This document shows positions 16,785-25,961 of a DNA stretch of 64,000 bases, in pieces. The translations under genes and the position numbers were made by a program. Source of the stretch: Paenibacillus tengchongensis (GTDB lineage: Bacteria; Bacillota; Bacilli; Paenibacillales; Paenibacillaceae); NCBI RefSeq assembly GCF_008973665.1, contig NZ_WACP01000007.1, positions 1 through 64,000 on the forward strand. The letters run 5' to 3'. The notes beneath the pieces are model-generated. The model searched no databases. It saw only the letters and a program-made list of their open reading frames with translations, and was not told the origin of the DNA. Each line of letters starts with the position of its first letter. The first letter of the stretch is position 1.

Positions 16785-19136
16785 GTGGCTATGGACCGGA
16801 CCAGTGTCGCCGTGGAGATATACGGAACTTCCTATAAACTTGTCGGTAGCAGTACAGAATATATGAAACAGGTAGCCCGCTATGTGGACGAGCACATGCG
16901 GACGATTTCGAAATCCCATTCCAGACTGGACACCCCGCGCATTGCCGTGCTGGCTGCGGTGCATATGGCCGAGCAGGCGATCCAGGTTCAGGACTTGCGG
17001 AATGAGCTGAATATGCTGACCGGCGAGCGGACGGAGCTGCGGACCGAGGTGTCACGCCTCCAGGAAGGGCAGAAACAGCGGCAGGAAGAGATGGAGCGGC
17101 TCAACGCAGCCGCCAAAGAAGAGGCGGCGCGCCTGATCGCCGCTGCCGAAGAAGAGCGCAAGGTTTATTTGAATGAGCAGGAGCAGGCTCGCAAGCTGCA
17201 TGCCCAGCAGCTGCGGGAAGCGGAGCTTGCCGCTGCCGCTGCGCGTGACAAGCTGACCGCCGACCTGCGGTCACGGGAGGCGGAGGTCAGCGAGCTGCGT
17301 GCGGATGCGGAGAGAGAGCAGGCGGAACTGCGCGAATCCCACCGGCAAGAGCTGAAATCGCTTGAAGAGAAGCGGCTCCGGCAGCTGGAGGAGCTGAAGG
17401 CGGCGCATGCTGCGGAGCTGGAGCAGCTGCGCACAACGCTGGAACAGGAGAAGGCGGAGCGGGTCAACCTGCTGGAGTCGGAGCTTACCGGGACGCGCGA
17501 GACGCTCACGTCCGAGCTGGTGGAGACCCGCAGCGCGCTGAGCAAGGAGCTTGCGGATACCAAGACAGCGCTGGAGAAGGAGCTCGCGGACACCAAGGCG
17601 GAGCTGGACAAGACGCTTGCCGAGGAACGGGAGGCGCTGGCCAAGGAACAGGCGAAGAACCGGGAGCTGCGCCAGTCCCAGGGCAACCAGGAGCACCGGC
17701 ACAAGCAGCAGCTGCAGGAGCTGGAGAAGCAGCTCGGCGAGCTGCGCGGCGGAAGCAGCCAGCTGCAGTCCCGCCTGCGCGCGGCAGAAGCGGCGCTGAA
17801 GAGCGAGCGCGAGGCCGGAGCGACGCTGCTGGCGCAATACGAAGCGGTGCTGCAGCGCGAGGAGCAACTGACTCAGCAGGCGCAGACTGCAGAAGGCCGG
17901 GAGGCGCTTCTGCAGGAAGAGCTTCAGGGGCTTACCCGCAAGTACGGAGAAGCCCGGTCGGAGGCGGACACGCTGAGACTGGCATTGCAGGAGGCGCAGG
18001 ACAGCCTGGCCGGACTGAAAGAGGAGCTGCACACCAGCGAGGAGCTTGGCGCTCTGCTGAGCGAGGAGCTCGAAGAGCTGCAGCAGCGGCAGGAGCAGGC
18101 GGAGCAGGAAGCCGCTTCGCTGCGCGCACAGCTTGAGGATAGCCGCGGGAAGCTGCGTCAGGCGCAGGAAGAACTGCAGGCAGCCGGCGAAACCGCCGGC
18201 CAGCTCAGCGAAGAGCTGGAGGGGCTGCGGCTCCGCGCCGGCGAATCGCGGCAGGAAGCGGAGGCTCTCCGCGCGGAGCTGGAGGACAGCAAGGAGCTGC
18301 TGGAGCGGATGCGCAGCGAGCTGACCCAGGCGGCCGCCGATTCGGCCCGCTGGCGCGAGCAGGCGGAGCGGCAGCTCGGCGATATCGGCGAGCTGGAAAT
18401 GAGCCTGCTGGAAGCGGAAGAGAAGGCTTCGGGCCTGCAGCGGGAGCTGGAAGAGCTGCAGAAGGCCGCCGCCGAGGGAGCGGAGCACCTTGCGCGGGAA
18501 ACGGCGCTGCGCGCCGAAGCCCAGCGCGAGAGCGAAGTCCACGCAGCCGCGGCGGACCAGGCGCGGGCAGAGCTTGCCGGTCTGCGCGGGCGCTACGAAG
18601 AGCTGATTGCGCAGTATGACGAGGTGCTCCAGGAGGGTGAACGGCTCAAGGAGCGGTATGAGCTGCTGGAGGCGGACAGCGAGGAAGCGGCCCGCCGGAT
18701 GGAGGAGCTGGCCGAGGCCGGCCGGGAAGCGGCCGCAGCGGCTGCAGACCAGCAGGAAGCGCTGCGGGAGAGCCGGCAGCTTGAAACGGCCTGGAAGCAG
18801 CAGGTGGAGGAGCTGAAGCAGCGGGAGCGGCAATGGAGCGAGGCCGAGGCCAAGCTGCGCGAGGAAATTGAAATCTGGCAGGAGGAAGCCAGCGCGGCCG
18901 AAACCGAAAGCGAATCGCTGAGCCGTGCCCGCAGCGATGCCCTGCAGCAGCTGGCGGAAATCGGTGAGAATTTCGAGCTGGCGCAAGGCCAGCTGCGGCT
19001 CCTGCAGGCGCAATTTGAGCTCCGCGAAGGCGAATTGGAGCAATTGACCCAGGAACACCGCAGCCTGCAGGCGGAATATGCCAAGCTGCAAACGGAATAT
19101 AATGAATGGATTCAACTGATCGAACAGGACAGTTGA
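16785..19136 (+). CDS. zapA: ZapA-domain protein fused to a giant coiled coil
   Basis: Residues 1-90 match the FtsZ-ring regulator ZapA (VAVEIYGTSYKLVGSS ... YVDEHMRTI ... LDTPRIAVLAAVHMAEQAI). Typical ZapA stops soon after. Here about 690 more residues follow, almost entirely Glu, Gln, Ala, Leu and Arg in heptads, with no Pro or Gly breaks of note: one predicted coiled coil that could be up to about 100 nm if continuous. The GTG start has AGGAGG eight bases upstream. The position after pheT and before mutS2 equals that of zapA in B. subtilis, so this is the orthologous locus and not a stray SMC-like protein. The inferred role is a ZapA-type FtsZ cross-linker with a long spacer arm. Confidence 0.85.
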   Translation: MAMDRTSVAVEIYGTSYKLVGSSTEYMKQVARYVDEHMRTISKSHSRLDTPRIAVLAAVHMAEQAIQVQDLRNELNMLTGERTELRTEVSRLQEGQKQRQEEMERLNAAAKEEAARLIAAAEEERKVYLNEQEQARKLHAQQLREAELAAAAARDKLTADLRSREAEVSELRADAEREQAELRESHRQELKSLEEKRLRQLEELKAAHAAELEQLRTTLEQEKAERVNLLESELTGTRETLTSELVETRSALSKELADTKTALEKELADTKAELDKTLAEEREALAKEQAKNRELRQSQGNQEHRHKQQLQELEKQLGELRGGSSQLQSRLRAAEAALKSEREAGATLLAQYEAVLQREEQLTQQAQTAEGREALLQEELQGLTRKYGEARSEADTLRLALQEAQDSLAGLKEELHTSEELGALLSEELEELQQRQEQAEQEAASLRAQLEDSRGKLRQAQEELQAAGETAGQLSEELEGLRLRAGESRQEAEALRAELEDSKELLERMRSELTQAAADSARWREQAERQLGDIGELEMSLLEAEEKASGLQRELEELQKAAAEGAEHLARETALRAEAQRESEVHAAAADQARAELAGLRGRYEELIAQYDEVLQEGERLKERYELLEADSEEAARRMEELAEAGREAAAAAADQQEALRESRQLETAWKQQVEELKQRERQWSEAEAKLREEIEIWQEEASAAETESESLSRARSDALQQLAEIGENFELAQGQLRLLQAQFELREGELEQLTQEHRSLQAEYAKLQTEYNEWIQLIEQDS

Positions 19137-19158
19137 ATGGCGGACGCAGGACAGTTGA

Positions 19159-19199
19159 GAGCGGCCCCGGCAGTGAGATACTGCCGGGGCCGCTTTCAC
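19159..19199 (+). terminator. Terminator after the zapA-like gene
   Basis: A perfect 15-bp stem AGCGGCCCCGGCAGT / ACTGCCGGGGCCGCT with a 5-base loop, then TTTC. Confidence 0.85.
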
Positions 19200-19472
19200 T
19201 TAGCGCTGATTCTGATGAGTCTCGGGGACGGGAAGCGGTCCTAAAGCCCTGGTTAGCTGCGGTCATCCCGTGTCCAAATCACCGGCATTACAGGAGCAGG
19301 ACCAAAGAACGAAGTTTGTCGAAAAATGAAAAATGTTGATGCGGTAATACTTAAAATTCATTATAATTAAAGCGATTATATCAACGGTCAGAAGTAGGGG
19401 ATTTCCATCAATTTCGTTAACGAGGCACAAAATGCGGAGGTTTGGCACCGCAGGATATTAACCGGTTACTGG

Positions 19473-20543
19473 GTGCTGGTCATGGTGATGATGGCTGCCC
19501 AGCTTGTATTTGTGCTGGCAGGTGGAGCCGTTGAAGTGAGAACTGTTCTGGTCGCGAGCCAGGGGCATTTATTTATTGCCTGCAATGCGGTAATTATCAT
19601 TGCCATGATCTCCGCAGAGATGTGGCTGCGTTCCTCCTGGCAATACCATAAGCAGGCTGTTGCCGGCTGCGGATTCGCGGTGTCGTATCTGATGTATTTT
19701 GTGCTGGAGCCCTTTGTCGACGGCGCACAAATGACCTTGATGATGCCGATTATGATCGCGCTTGTCTATTTTGACCAGAAGCTGTTAAATATTCTGGGTG
19801 TGTTCAGCCTGATGTTTTATACCGCTGTCTACTTTGGACTGGAGCGTCCGCTGCTCGGCAAATCGCTGCTGGAATTTCTGCTGGTGGAGTGCGTTTTTAT
19901 TGTCTTTGTGCTGCTGGCCCAGGCCGTCATCATCCGCGCACGCGAGGTGCGCAGCCATGTGGAGCAGCTGACGAAATCGGAGCAGGAGCTGATGGTGGAG
20001 CGGGCCATCTCGGACAAGCTGCTGAAGGTGGACGCGTTGACCGGCCTTTACAATCATAAATCGTTTCATGAATACCTGGATTCGCTGCTGGAGCAGTGCG
20101 AAAGCAACGGCCTGCGGCTTCAGCTGGCGCTGTTTGATATCGACAGCTTCAAGCAGATTAATGACACTTATGGTCACTGGGTCGGAGATTTAGTGCTGAA
20201 GGAGCTCGCGGGCAAGGTGGGAGGGATGATCGCTCCCAATGATTTTGCCGCACGCTATGGCGGAGAAGAATTTGCTGTCATCTTTACGGATAAAAGCTTT
20301 CATGAAGCACTCAGCACCGCTGAAGAGCTGCGGGCAGGCATTGCCCGGATGGAGCACCCTTATGCGGGCGGCAAGCAGATCACGGTAAGTATCGGCATCT
20401 GCGACTATGTAGCCGGCGACGGCAAAGAGCTGCTGTTCCGCAAGACAGACCGCGCCCTGTATATAGCGAAGCACCGCGGCAAAAATAAAGTTGTAGCCGC
20501 CGCAGACATCCCCGATTCGGAATCGCTGATGTCTTACGCCTAG
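19473..20543 (+). CDS. Membrane diguanylate cyclase (GGDEF family), start uncertain
   Basis: Five or six membrane helices (to about residue 145) precede a short coiled linker and a GGDEF domain. The active loop is RYGGEEFAV, the metal site is DIDSFKQINDTYGHWVGD, and no RxxD inhibitory site is seen. The listed start is GTG, but it has no ribosome site and falls inside the first helix. The frame stays open and family-like for 24 codons upstream (NFVNEAQNAEVWHRRILTGY) back to a TAG at 19395, with no ATG, GTG or TTG there. AGGGG at 19396-19400 would serve an ATC at 19407. The real start is therefore probably upstream and non-canonical, or a base is wrong. Confidence 0.88.
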   Translation: MLVMVMMAAQLVFVLAGGAVEVRTVLVASQGHLFIACNAVIIIAMISAEMWLRSSWQYHKQAVAGCGFAVSYLMYFVLEPFVDGAQMTLMMPIMIALVYFDQKLLNILGVFSLMFYTAVYFGLERPLLGKSLLEFLLVECVFIVFVLLAQAVIIRAREVRSHVEQLTKSEQELMVERAISDKLLKVDALTGLYNHKSFHEYLDSLLEQCESNGLRLQLALFDIDSFKQINDTYGHWVGDLVLKELAGKVGGMIAPNDFAARYGGEEFAVIFTDKSFHEALSTAEELRAGIARMEHPYAGGKQITVSIGICDYVAGDGKELLFRKTDRALYIAKHRGKNKVVAAADIPDSESLMSYA

Positions 20544-20554
20544 TGTACTGAAGC

Positions 20555-20596
20555 AAAACCCCCTGCTCTCCGCAGTTCCGGGAGCAGGGGGTTTTA
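20555..20596. terminator. Bidirectional terminator
   Basis: AAAACCCCCTGCTC and GAGCAGGGGGTTTT pair across an 11-13 base loop, with A and T tracts on the two sides. It lies between convergent genes. Confidence 0.9.
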
Positions 20597-20652
20597 TTGC
20601 GTATACGGGATCAGCGCAGTTCTTATATTCCGGTATCCCGCTGGCTTGCGTG

Positions 20653-21006
20653 TTATCTGGACTTGCCTGCTTCAAACGGTGTGGACACCGGCAGGAAGAG
20701 GTCGATGATTCCGATGACAAGCGCCGCCAGCAGGGCGCCGAGAATCGAGACGCTTACGCCGCTGACTACAAACTGCGCGATCCAGATGACGAGGGCGCTG
20801 ACCAGAAAGCCGACGATGCCGCGCCCGAAGGGCGTTGTTTTTTTGCCGAAGATGCCTTCAATGATCCAGCCGAGCAGAGCGATGACGAGGGCGAGCATCA
20901 GCGCGCTCCAGAATCCGCCGACAGTAAACTGCGGCACAATCCAGCCTACGACGAGCAGCACAATTGCTGCCACGATAAAACGGACGACATGACCGAGAAA
21001 TTTCAC
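20653..21006 (-). CDS. Small holin-like membrane protein (phage_holin_4_2 / YvlD family)
   Basis: 117 aa with four hydrophobic helices separated by short loops, including GWIVPQFTVGGFWSALMLAL and IDLFLPVS near the C-terminus. It belongs to the group annotated as phage holin family, although most members are housekeeping membrane proteins of unknown role and no phage genes are nearby. The GTG start is supported by AAAGGAGG ten bases upstream. It is divergent from mutS2. Confidence 0.85.
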   Translation of the reverse strand: MKFLGHVVRFIVAAIVLLVVGWIVPQFTVGGFWSALMLALVIALLGWIIEGIFGKKTTPFGRGIVGFLVSALVIWIAQFVVSGVSVSILGALLAALVIGIIDLFLPVSTPFEAGKSR

Positions 21007-21164
21007 TGTTCGTAACCTCCTTTGACCTTTCTCGCTTTAGGATATGTGCAATGGTTATTGTGGTCTGAGCGTCGCCTCTTTATGCCCAGCAATCATGCCC
21101 AAATAGCGTAAAAGGGCTATATTAGGTATAATGGAAGCATCTATGAAGGGAGCAGTGACGTTAA

Positions 21165-23525
21165 TTGGACGATAAAATTCTGCACACGCTTGAATACCGC
21201 AAAATTTTAAATAAATTAGTACAGCATGCGCAGACCTCAATGGGAAAGCAGGCTGCGGAGGAGCTGCGCCCGTCGGGTGATTTCGAAGGGGTCAAGAAGC
21301 TGCTGCAGGCTACCGACGAAGGGGCTACAGTTGACCGGCTGAAGGGCATCCCGACGTTCGGCGGGATCAGCGATATCCGCCCTGCGCTCAAGCGGGCCTC
21401 GATCGGCGGCATGCTCGGCACGCATGAGCTGCTGGCCGTAGGGAACACCATTCACGGGGGGCGCCGGATCAAGCGTTTCGTGGCGGCGATGCACGAGGAG
21501 GAGAAGGTTGAGATCCTGTACGCTTTAAGCGATCTGCTCTCCGAGCAAAAGCCGGTGGAGGATGCGATCAAAGCGTGCATCAGCGAAGATGCCGACATTC
21601 TGGATACGGCAAGCCAGGAGCTCGCCACAATCCGCCGGGAGCTGCGCGGGGGCGAGGCCCGTATCCGCGAGAAGCTGGACGCGATGATCCGCTCTTCTTC
21701 GGTATCGAAGATGCTCCAGGATCAGCTGATCACCATCCGCGGCGACCGCTTCGTCATTCCGGTAAAGGCGGAGTACCGTTCCCATTTCGGCGGCATTGTA
21801 CATGACCAGTCCGGTTCGGGGGCGACTCTGTTCATTGAACCGGAATCCATTGTGGCGATGAACAATAAACTGCGGGAGACGCGGCTGCGCGAGGAGCGCG
21901 AGATTGAGATCATCCTGCACCGCCTGAGTGCGCTGGTCGGCGGCATCGCCGAAGAGACAGCCTACGATATCGATATCCTCGGCGAGCTGGATTTCATCTT
22001 CGCCAAAGCGCGGCTGGCCCGCGAGATGAAGGCGACCCAGCCGCGGATGAATGACCGCGGCTACCTGAAGCTGCGCAAGGGCCGGCATCCGCTGATCCCG
22101 GCCGAGGCCGTCGTGCCGCTGGATGTGGAGCTGGGCAATCAATACAGCTCGATTATTGTCACCGGACCGAATACGGGCGGGAAGACCGTAACGCTCAAGA
22201 CGATCGGGCTGCTCAGCCTGATGTCGATGTCGGGCTTATTCATTCCGGCCGAAGAAGGCAGCCAGATGTGCGTATTTGACGCCATCTATGCCGATATCGG
22301 CGATGAGCAGAGCATCGAGCAGAGCCTCAGTACCTTCTCCAGCCATATGACCAATATTATCTCCATTCTAAAGCGGATGACGCCGAAGAGTCTGATTCTG
22401 CTGGATGAAGTGGGCGCGGGAACCGACCCGGCGGAGGGTTCGGCGCTGGCGATTGCCATTCTGGAGCATATCCACCGTCTGGAATGCCGCATGGTGGCGA
22501 CGACGCATTACAGCGAGCTGAAGGCTTATGCCTATGAACGCAAGAACGTCATCAATGCGAGCATGGAATTTGACGTAGAGACACTCAGCCCGACTTACCG
22601 GCTGCTCGTTGGCGTACCGGGCCGCAGTAACGCCTTTGCAATTGCCGAACGTCTGGGCATGCCGGGCTCCATTCTGGAGCATGCCCGCGGCGAAGTGAAG
22701 GAAGAGGATCTGCGCGTCGAGCATATGATCGCTTCGCTGGAAGAGAACCGCCTGAAGGCGGAGAGCGAACGCGAGAAGGCGGAAGTAAGCCGCCGCGAGG
22801 CGGAGGAATTCAAGCGCCGGCAGCAACAGGAGCTGGAGAAGCTGGAGAGCCAGCGCGACAAGCGGCTGGAGAAAGCCGAGAAGGAGGCCGCCGACCTCGT
22901 GGCCAAGGCCCGCAAGGAGGCCGAGGAGATCATCAGCGATCTGCGGCGTCTGGCGATGGAGGAGGGTGCCTCTGTCAAGGAGCATAAGCTGATTGAAGCG
23001 CGCCGCCGCTTGGATGAAGCGCAGCCCGCCCCGCGCCAGAAACAGCCTGTCCGCAGCTCCAAGGCTCCTCGGCAGCTGCAGCCCGGCGATGAGGTGCGGC
23101 TGCCGAGCGTCAATCAGAAGGGCTATGTGGTGGAGCTCAGCGGAACGAAGGAGGCCGTTGTGCAATTCGGTATCATGAAGATGAAGGTCAATATTGCCGA
23201 CCTTGAATTTATGGCTTCGGCCCCGGACCATCCGGCGCCGGTCAAGCGGGCCACGACGCTCAAGCGCACGCGTGACGAGAATACCCGCTCGGAGCTGGAT
23301 TTGCGCGGCGCGAATTTGGAAGAAGCGCTGCTGGAGACGGACCGTTTTATCGACGAGGCGTTCCTCGGCAATCTGGGTCAGATTTATATCATCCATGGCA
23401 AGGGAACGGGTGTCTTGCGTTCCGGAATCCAGGATTATCTGCGCAAGCACAAGCATGTCAAAAGCTACCGGCTCGGTAATTACAATGAGGGCGGCGCCGG
23501 TGTTACCGTCGCCGAACTGAAGTAG
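21165..23525 (+). CDS. mutS2: Endonuclease MutS2
   Basis: 786-aa MutS2, an ATPase with a C-terminal Smr nuclease domain. It is implicated in Bacillota in suppressing recombination and in splitting collided ribosomes. The N-terminal helical core aligns with B. subtilis MutSB (LEYRKILNKLVQHAQTS). Walker A is GPNTGGKTVTLKT near 332, followed by STFSSHMTNI and LLDEVGAGTDP. A long charged coiled coil (about 520-640) precedes the Smr domain from about 708 (LDLRG and HGKGTG both intact). The TTG start fits the family N-terminus. A TATAAT at 21127 lies upstream. The locus order matches B. subtilis except that cvpA and polX are missing. Confidence 0.95.
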   Translation: MDDKILHTLEYRKILNKLVQHAQTSMGKQAAEELRPSGDFEGVKKLLQATDEGATVDRLKGIPTFGGISDIRPALKRASIGGMLGTHELLAVGNTIHGGRRIKRFVAAMHEEEKVEILYALSDLLSEQKPVEDAIKACISEDADILDTASQELATIRRELRGGEARIREKLDAMIRSSSVSKMLQDQLITIRGDRFVIPVKAEYRSHFGGIVHDQSGSGATLFIEPESIVAMNNKLRETRLREEREIEIILHRLSALVGGIAEETAYDIDILGELDFIFAKARLAREMKATQPRMNDRGYLKLRKGRHPLIPAEAVVPLDVELGNQYSSIIVTGPNTGGKTVTLKTIGLLSLMSMSGLFIPAEEGSQMCVFDAIYADIGDEQSIEQSLSTFSSHMTNIISILKRMTPKSLILLDEVGAGTDPAEGSALAIAILEHIHRLECRMVATTHYSELKAYAYERKNVINASMEFDVETLSPTYRLLVGVPGRSNAFAIAERLGMPGSILEHARGEVKEEDLRVEHMIASLEENRLKAESEREKAEVSRREAEEFKRRQQQELEKLESQRDKRLEKAEKEAADLVAKARKEAEEIISDLRRLAMEEGASVKEHKLIEARRRLDEAQPAPRQKQPVRSSKAPRQLQPGDEVRLPSVNQKGYVVELSGTKEAVVQFGIMKMKVNIADLEFMASAPDHPAPVKRATTLKRTRDENTRSELDLRGANLEEALLETDRFIDEAFLGNLGQIYIIHGKGTGVLRSGIQDYLRKHKHVKSYRLGNYNEGGAGVTVAELK

Positions 23526-23555
23526 CGGCTGGGAATCCGGCAGAAAGAGGGAACG

Positions 23556-23975
23556 ATGCAAGAGAATATCGACCATTTGCTGGCTCATCCGCTTGGATCG
23601 CTGCTGGGGTATTTTGCCGTGGCCGTGCTGGGGCTTGTGGTATTCCTGTCTTTTTTCGAAATGGTGACCAAATATAATTGCTGGGAAGAAATCCGCAAGG
23701 GGAACCTCGCAGTGGCGATGGCTACCGGCGGCAAGATATTCGGCATCTGCAATATTCTGCGCTTCAGCATCGAGTCGGGCGTGACGATATACGATACGAT
23801 GAAATGGGCGGTGGTCGGGTTTCTGCTGCTGCTGCTGGCTTACTTTCTCTTTGAATTTTTGACCCCGGTCTTCTCCATAGACGATGAGATCGCGCAGGAT
23901 AACCGGGCGGTCGGGTTGACGGCGATGCTGATCTCGGTGTCGCTGTCTTATGTGATCGGGGCCGCCATTTTTTAG
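23556..23975 (+). CDS. DUF350 family membrane protein
   Basis: 139 aa with about four membrane helices (GYFAVAVLGLVVFLSFFEMV, then helices around 55, 85 and 125), as in the YjfL/DUF350 family whose function is unknown. It begins 30 bases after mutS2, behind AGAGGGAACG, and is probably in the same operon. Confidence 0.85.
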   Translation: MQENIDHLLAHPLGSLLGYFAVAVLGLVVFLSFFEMVTKYNCWEEIRKGNLAVAMATGGKIFGICNILRFSIESGVTIYDTMKWAVVGFLLLLLAYFLFEFLTPVFSIDDEIAQDNRAVGLTAMLISVSLSYVIGAAIF

Positions 23976-24025
23976 AACATAGACAGATTATTTGATACGA
24001 TAAATCAGAAGGAGATTATGGAAAT

Positions 24026-24586
24026 ATGGATACAACAGTATGCCCTTGGTGCCATACGGAAATTGTATGGGACGAGGAATTTGGACCTGAAGAAACCTGC
24101 CCGCACTGCAACAACGAGCTTACCGGTTACCGGACGATTACCGTCGGGCCGGAAGATCTGGGGGACGAAGACATCGAGGACGCTGATGATGACGCAGATG
24201 AGCATGAAGCTGAGGATGCCGGCGATGACAAGCTGTGGGATGACGAGGACAAGGAAGCGGTCGTACCGATCTTTAATACCGTCACCCAGTTCGGGGACGA
24301 CTATGATCCGGCAGCTTATGAGCTGAATGTCGCCACTGTGCTTGCTGCCCAGCTGGAAGCTCCGGAATGCCCGCAATGCCACGAATTGATGGTGATGTCC
24401 GGAAAGCAGCCGGTTCCGTCTTTTGAGCCTGCAGCCCCGGAAGCCTTGAACGGCCAGCTTGTGCTGGAGGCCCCGTTCGCGCTGAATCTGTACGTATGCC
24501 CTTCCTGTTTCCATGTGCAGCACAGCCTGGGCCAGGAAGACCGCATCCGGTTCGTCCGTAATTTGAGCGGTAAAGGAAAAGAGTAA
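24026..24586 (+). CDS. Double zinc-ribbon protein of unknown function
   Basis: 186 aa. The N-terminus has CPWC...CPHC and the C-terminal half has CPQC...CPSC, two likely zinc-binding knuckle pairs. They flank a very acidic stretch (DLGDEDIEDADDDADEHE). There is no membrane segment. AGAAGGAGA stands before the ATG, and the gene follows the DUF350 gene by 50 bases. The acidic linker and ribbons suggest a nucleic-acid or protein partner, but I cannot name the role. Confidence 0.8.
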   Translation: MDTTVCPWCHTEIVWDEEFGPEETCPHCNNELTGYRTITVGPEDLGDEDIEDADDDADEHEAEDAGDDKLWDDEDKEAVVPIFNTVTQFGDDYDPAAYELNVATVLAAQLEAPECPQCHELMVMSGKQPVPSFEPAAPEALNGQLVLEAPFALNLYVCPSCFHVQHSLGQEDRIRFVRNLSGKGKE

Positions 24587-24602
24587 CACATGCTTGCCTC
24601 TG

Positions 24603-24636
24603 CTTCAGGGCATATTAAAGCGGATATGTCCTGAAG
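24603..24636 (+). other. 13-bp hairpin just before the MFS gene
   Basis: CTTCAGGGCATAT and ATATGTCCTGAAG pair (one G-T pair) around an 8-base loop. No T-tract follows. The hairpin ends next to the AAGGGGAG ribosome site of the next gene, so it could shape translation or protect the upstream mRNA end. Confidence 0.5.
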
Positions 24637-24655
24637 GAAGGGGAGAAGAGTCGCC

Positions 24656-25858
24656 ATGAAAGGCTCAAACCGCAGCCAAGCGACGCTGCTGCTCGGCGTC
24701 AACGGGCTGTTTGTGCTGGCGAATGCGCTGGCAGGCACATTTGTGAACGTATATTTGTGGAAAAGCCGGCAGGACTTCGCCATGATCGGCTGGTTTGCCG
24801 TCAGCCAGCAAATCGCCGTCGGCCTCAGCTTCTGGCTGGGCGGAAAATGGGTGAAAGAGCACAGCAAAATGAACGCCCTGCGGCTGGGAATCGCCGTTGC
24901 GGGCTTTTTTTATTTGCTGGTGCTCTGGCTGGGAGCGCATGCCGCTGCCTATGTATGGCCGCTCGGCTTTACGCTGGGCGTCTCCACCGGAATGTTCTGG
25001 CTCGCGTTTAATACCTTATATTTCGAAATTACGGACAGGGCGAACCGGGATTTCTTTAACGGCTGGATGGGGCTGATCGGTTCGTTCACCGGCATTGCCG
25101 GGCCGTGGGTCTCGGGAAGGATGATTACTTGGCTGCAGGGTGAGCGCGGCTATCGCATGGTATTTATCGTTGCTTTATGCATTTATGGCTTGGCGGCGGT
25201 GCTGAGTTTTTTTCTGAGCAAGCGCAAAACTGGCGGCGCTTACCTATGGGGCGAGCCGTGGCGTGAACTGCGCCGGAAGGACAGCCCGTGGCGGACAGCG
25301 GCGGCGGCCCTGCTGTTTGAAGGGATGCGGGAAGGCGTGTTTTCGTTTCTGATCGGCCTGCTGGTCTATATCGCGACCCGGGAAGAAAGCAAGCTGGGAC
25401 AATTCGCGCTGCTGACCTCGGCGGTATCGCTTGTCAGCTATTATCTGGCCGGTAAATATTTCAAGCCCCGTTTCCGCGCTGCGGGGATGCTGGCCGGCGG
25501 GCTGCTGCTCGTTGCCGTAATCGTCCCGCTGCTCTGGAAAGTAAGCTACGCGATGCTTCTATTCATGGGCCTTGGCACCTCGCTGTTTCTTCCGCTGTAC
25601 GTGCTGCCGATTACTTCGATCAGCTTCGATCTGATGGGCACGGACGCGGCAAGTGTGGACAAACGGGTGGAGCTGGTGGTCCTGAGGGAGCTCAGTCTGA
25701 TGTGCGGGCGGCTGGCCGGGATGTTCATCTTTATCATCGTCTTGTCGGTTAATGACTCCCGGCAAGTCATTACGCTACTGCTGCTCGGACTGGGGGCCGC
25801 TCCGCTGGGCAGCTGGCTGGTGCTGCGGCGGCCGCTGAAAGCGGAAAAACATAATTAA
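24656..25858 (+). CDS. MFS transporter
   Basis: 400 aa with about 12 membrane helices, starting GVNGLFVLANALAGTFVNVYL and split by a charged loop near residues 190-220 (SKRKTGGAYLWGEPWRELRR). It resembles the YqgE-type Bacillus MFS proteins of unknown substrate. It is the last gene of the probable mutS2 run and is followed by a strong bidirectional terminator. Confidence 0.87.
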   Translation: MKGSNRSQATLLLGVNGLFVLANALAGTFVNVYLWKSRQDFAMIGWFAVSQQIAVGLSFWLGGKWVKEHSKMNALRLGIAVAGFFYLLVLWLGAHAAAYVWPLGFTLGVSTGMFWLAFNTLYFEITDRANRDFFNGWMGLIGSFTGIAGPWVSGRMITWLQGERGYRMVFIVALCIYGLAAVLSFFLSKRKTGGAYLWGEPWRELRRKDSPWRTAAAALLFEGMREGVFSFLIGLLVYIATREESKLGQFALLTSAVSLVSYYLAGKYFKPRFRAAGMLAGGLLLVAVIVPLLWKVSYAMLLFMGLGTSLFLPLYVLPITSISFDLMGTDAASVDKRVELVVLRELSLMCGRLAGMFIFIIVLSVNDSRQVITLLLLGLGAAPLGSWLVLRRPLKAEKHN

Positions 25859-25878
25859 ACGGGCGGCTTTCTTATGAA

Positions 25879-25930
25879 CAGACACAAGCCCGGGCGAACC
25901 TATCCGCCCGGGCTTGTGTCTGTTCTGTTC
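25879..25930. terminator. Bidirectional terminator
   Basis: A perfect 19-bp stem (ACAGACACAAGCCCGGGCG and its complement) with a 7-base loop lies between convergent genes. TGTTCTGTTCTT follows on the plus strand. Confidence 0.85.
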
Positions 25931-25961
25931 TTATCATTTAAGAAAATAGATAACGGGTATT

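Noticed and set aside
17271..19199. 642-codon minus-strand frame over the ZapA-like gene
   Set aside because: Leu/Gln/Phe-rich mirror of the Glu/Gln/Ala coiled-coil codons. No start signal. The plus strand has the GTG with AGGAGG and a ZapA domain.
20653..21006. Phage holin as a sign of a prophage
   Set aside because: The family name is historical. No other phage gene, integrase or attachment site is nearby, and the neighbours are core genes.
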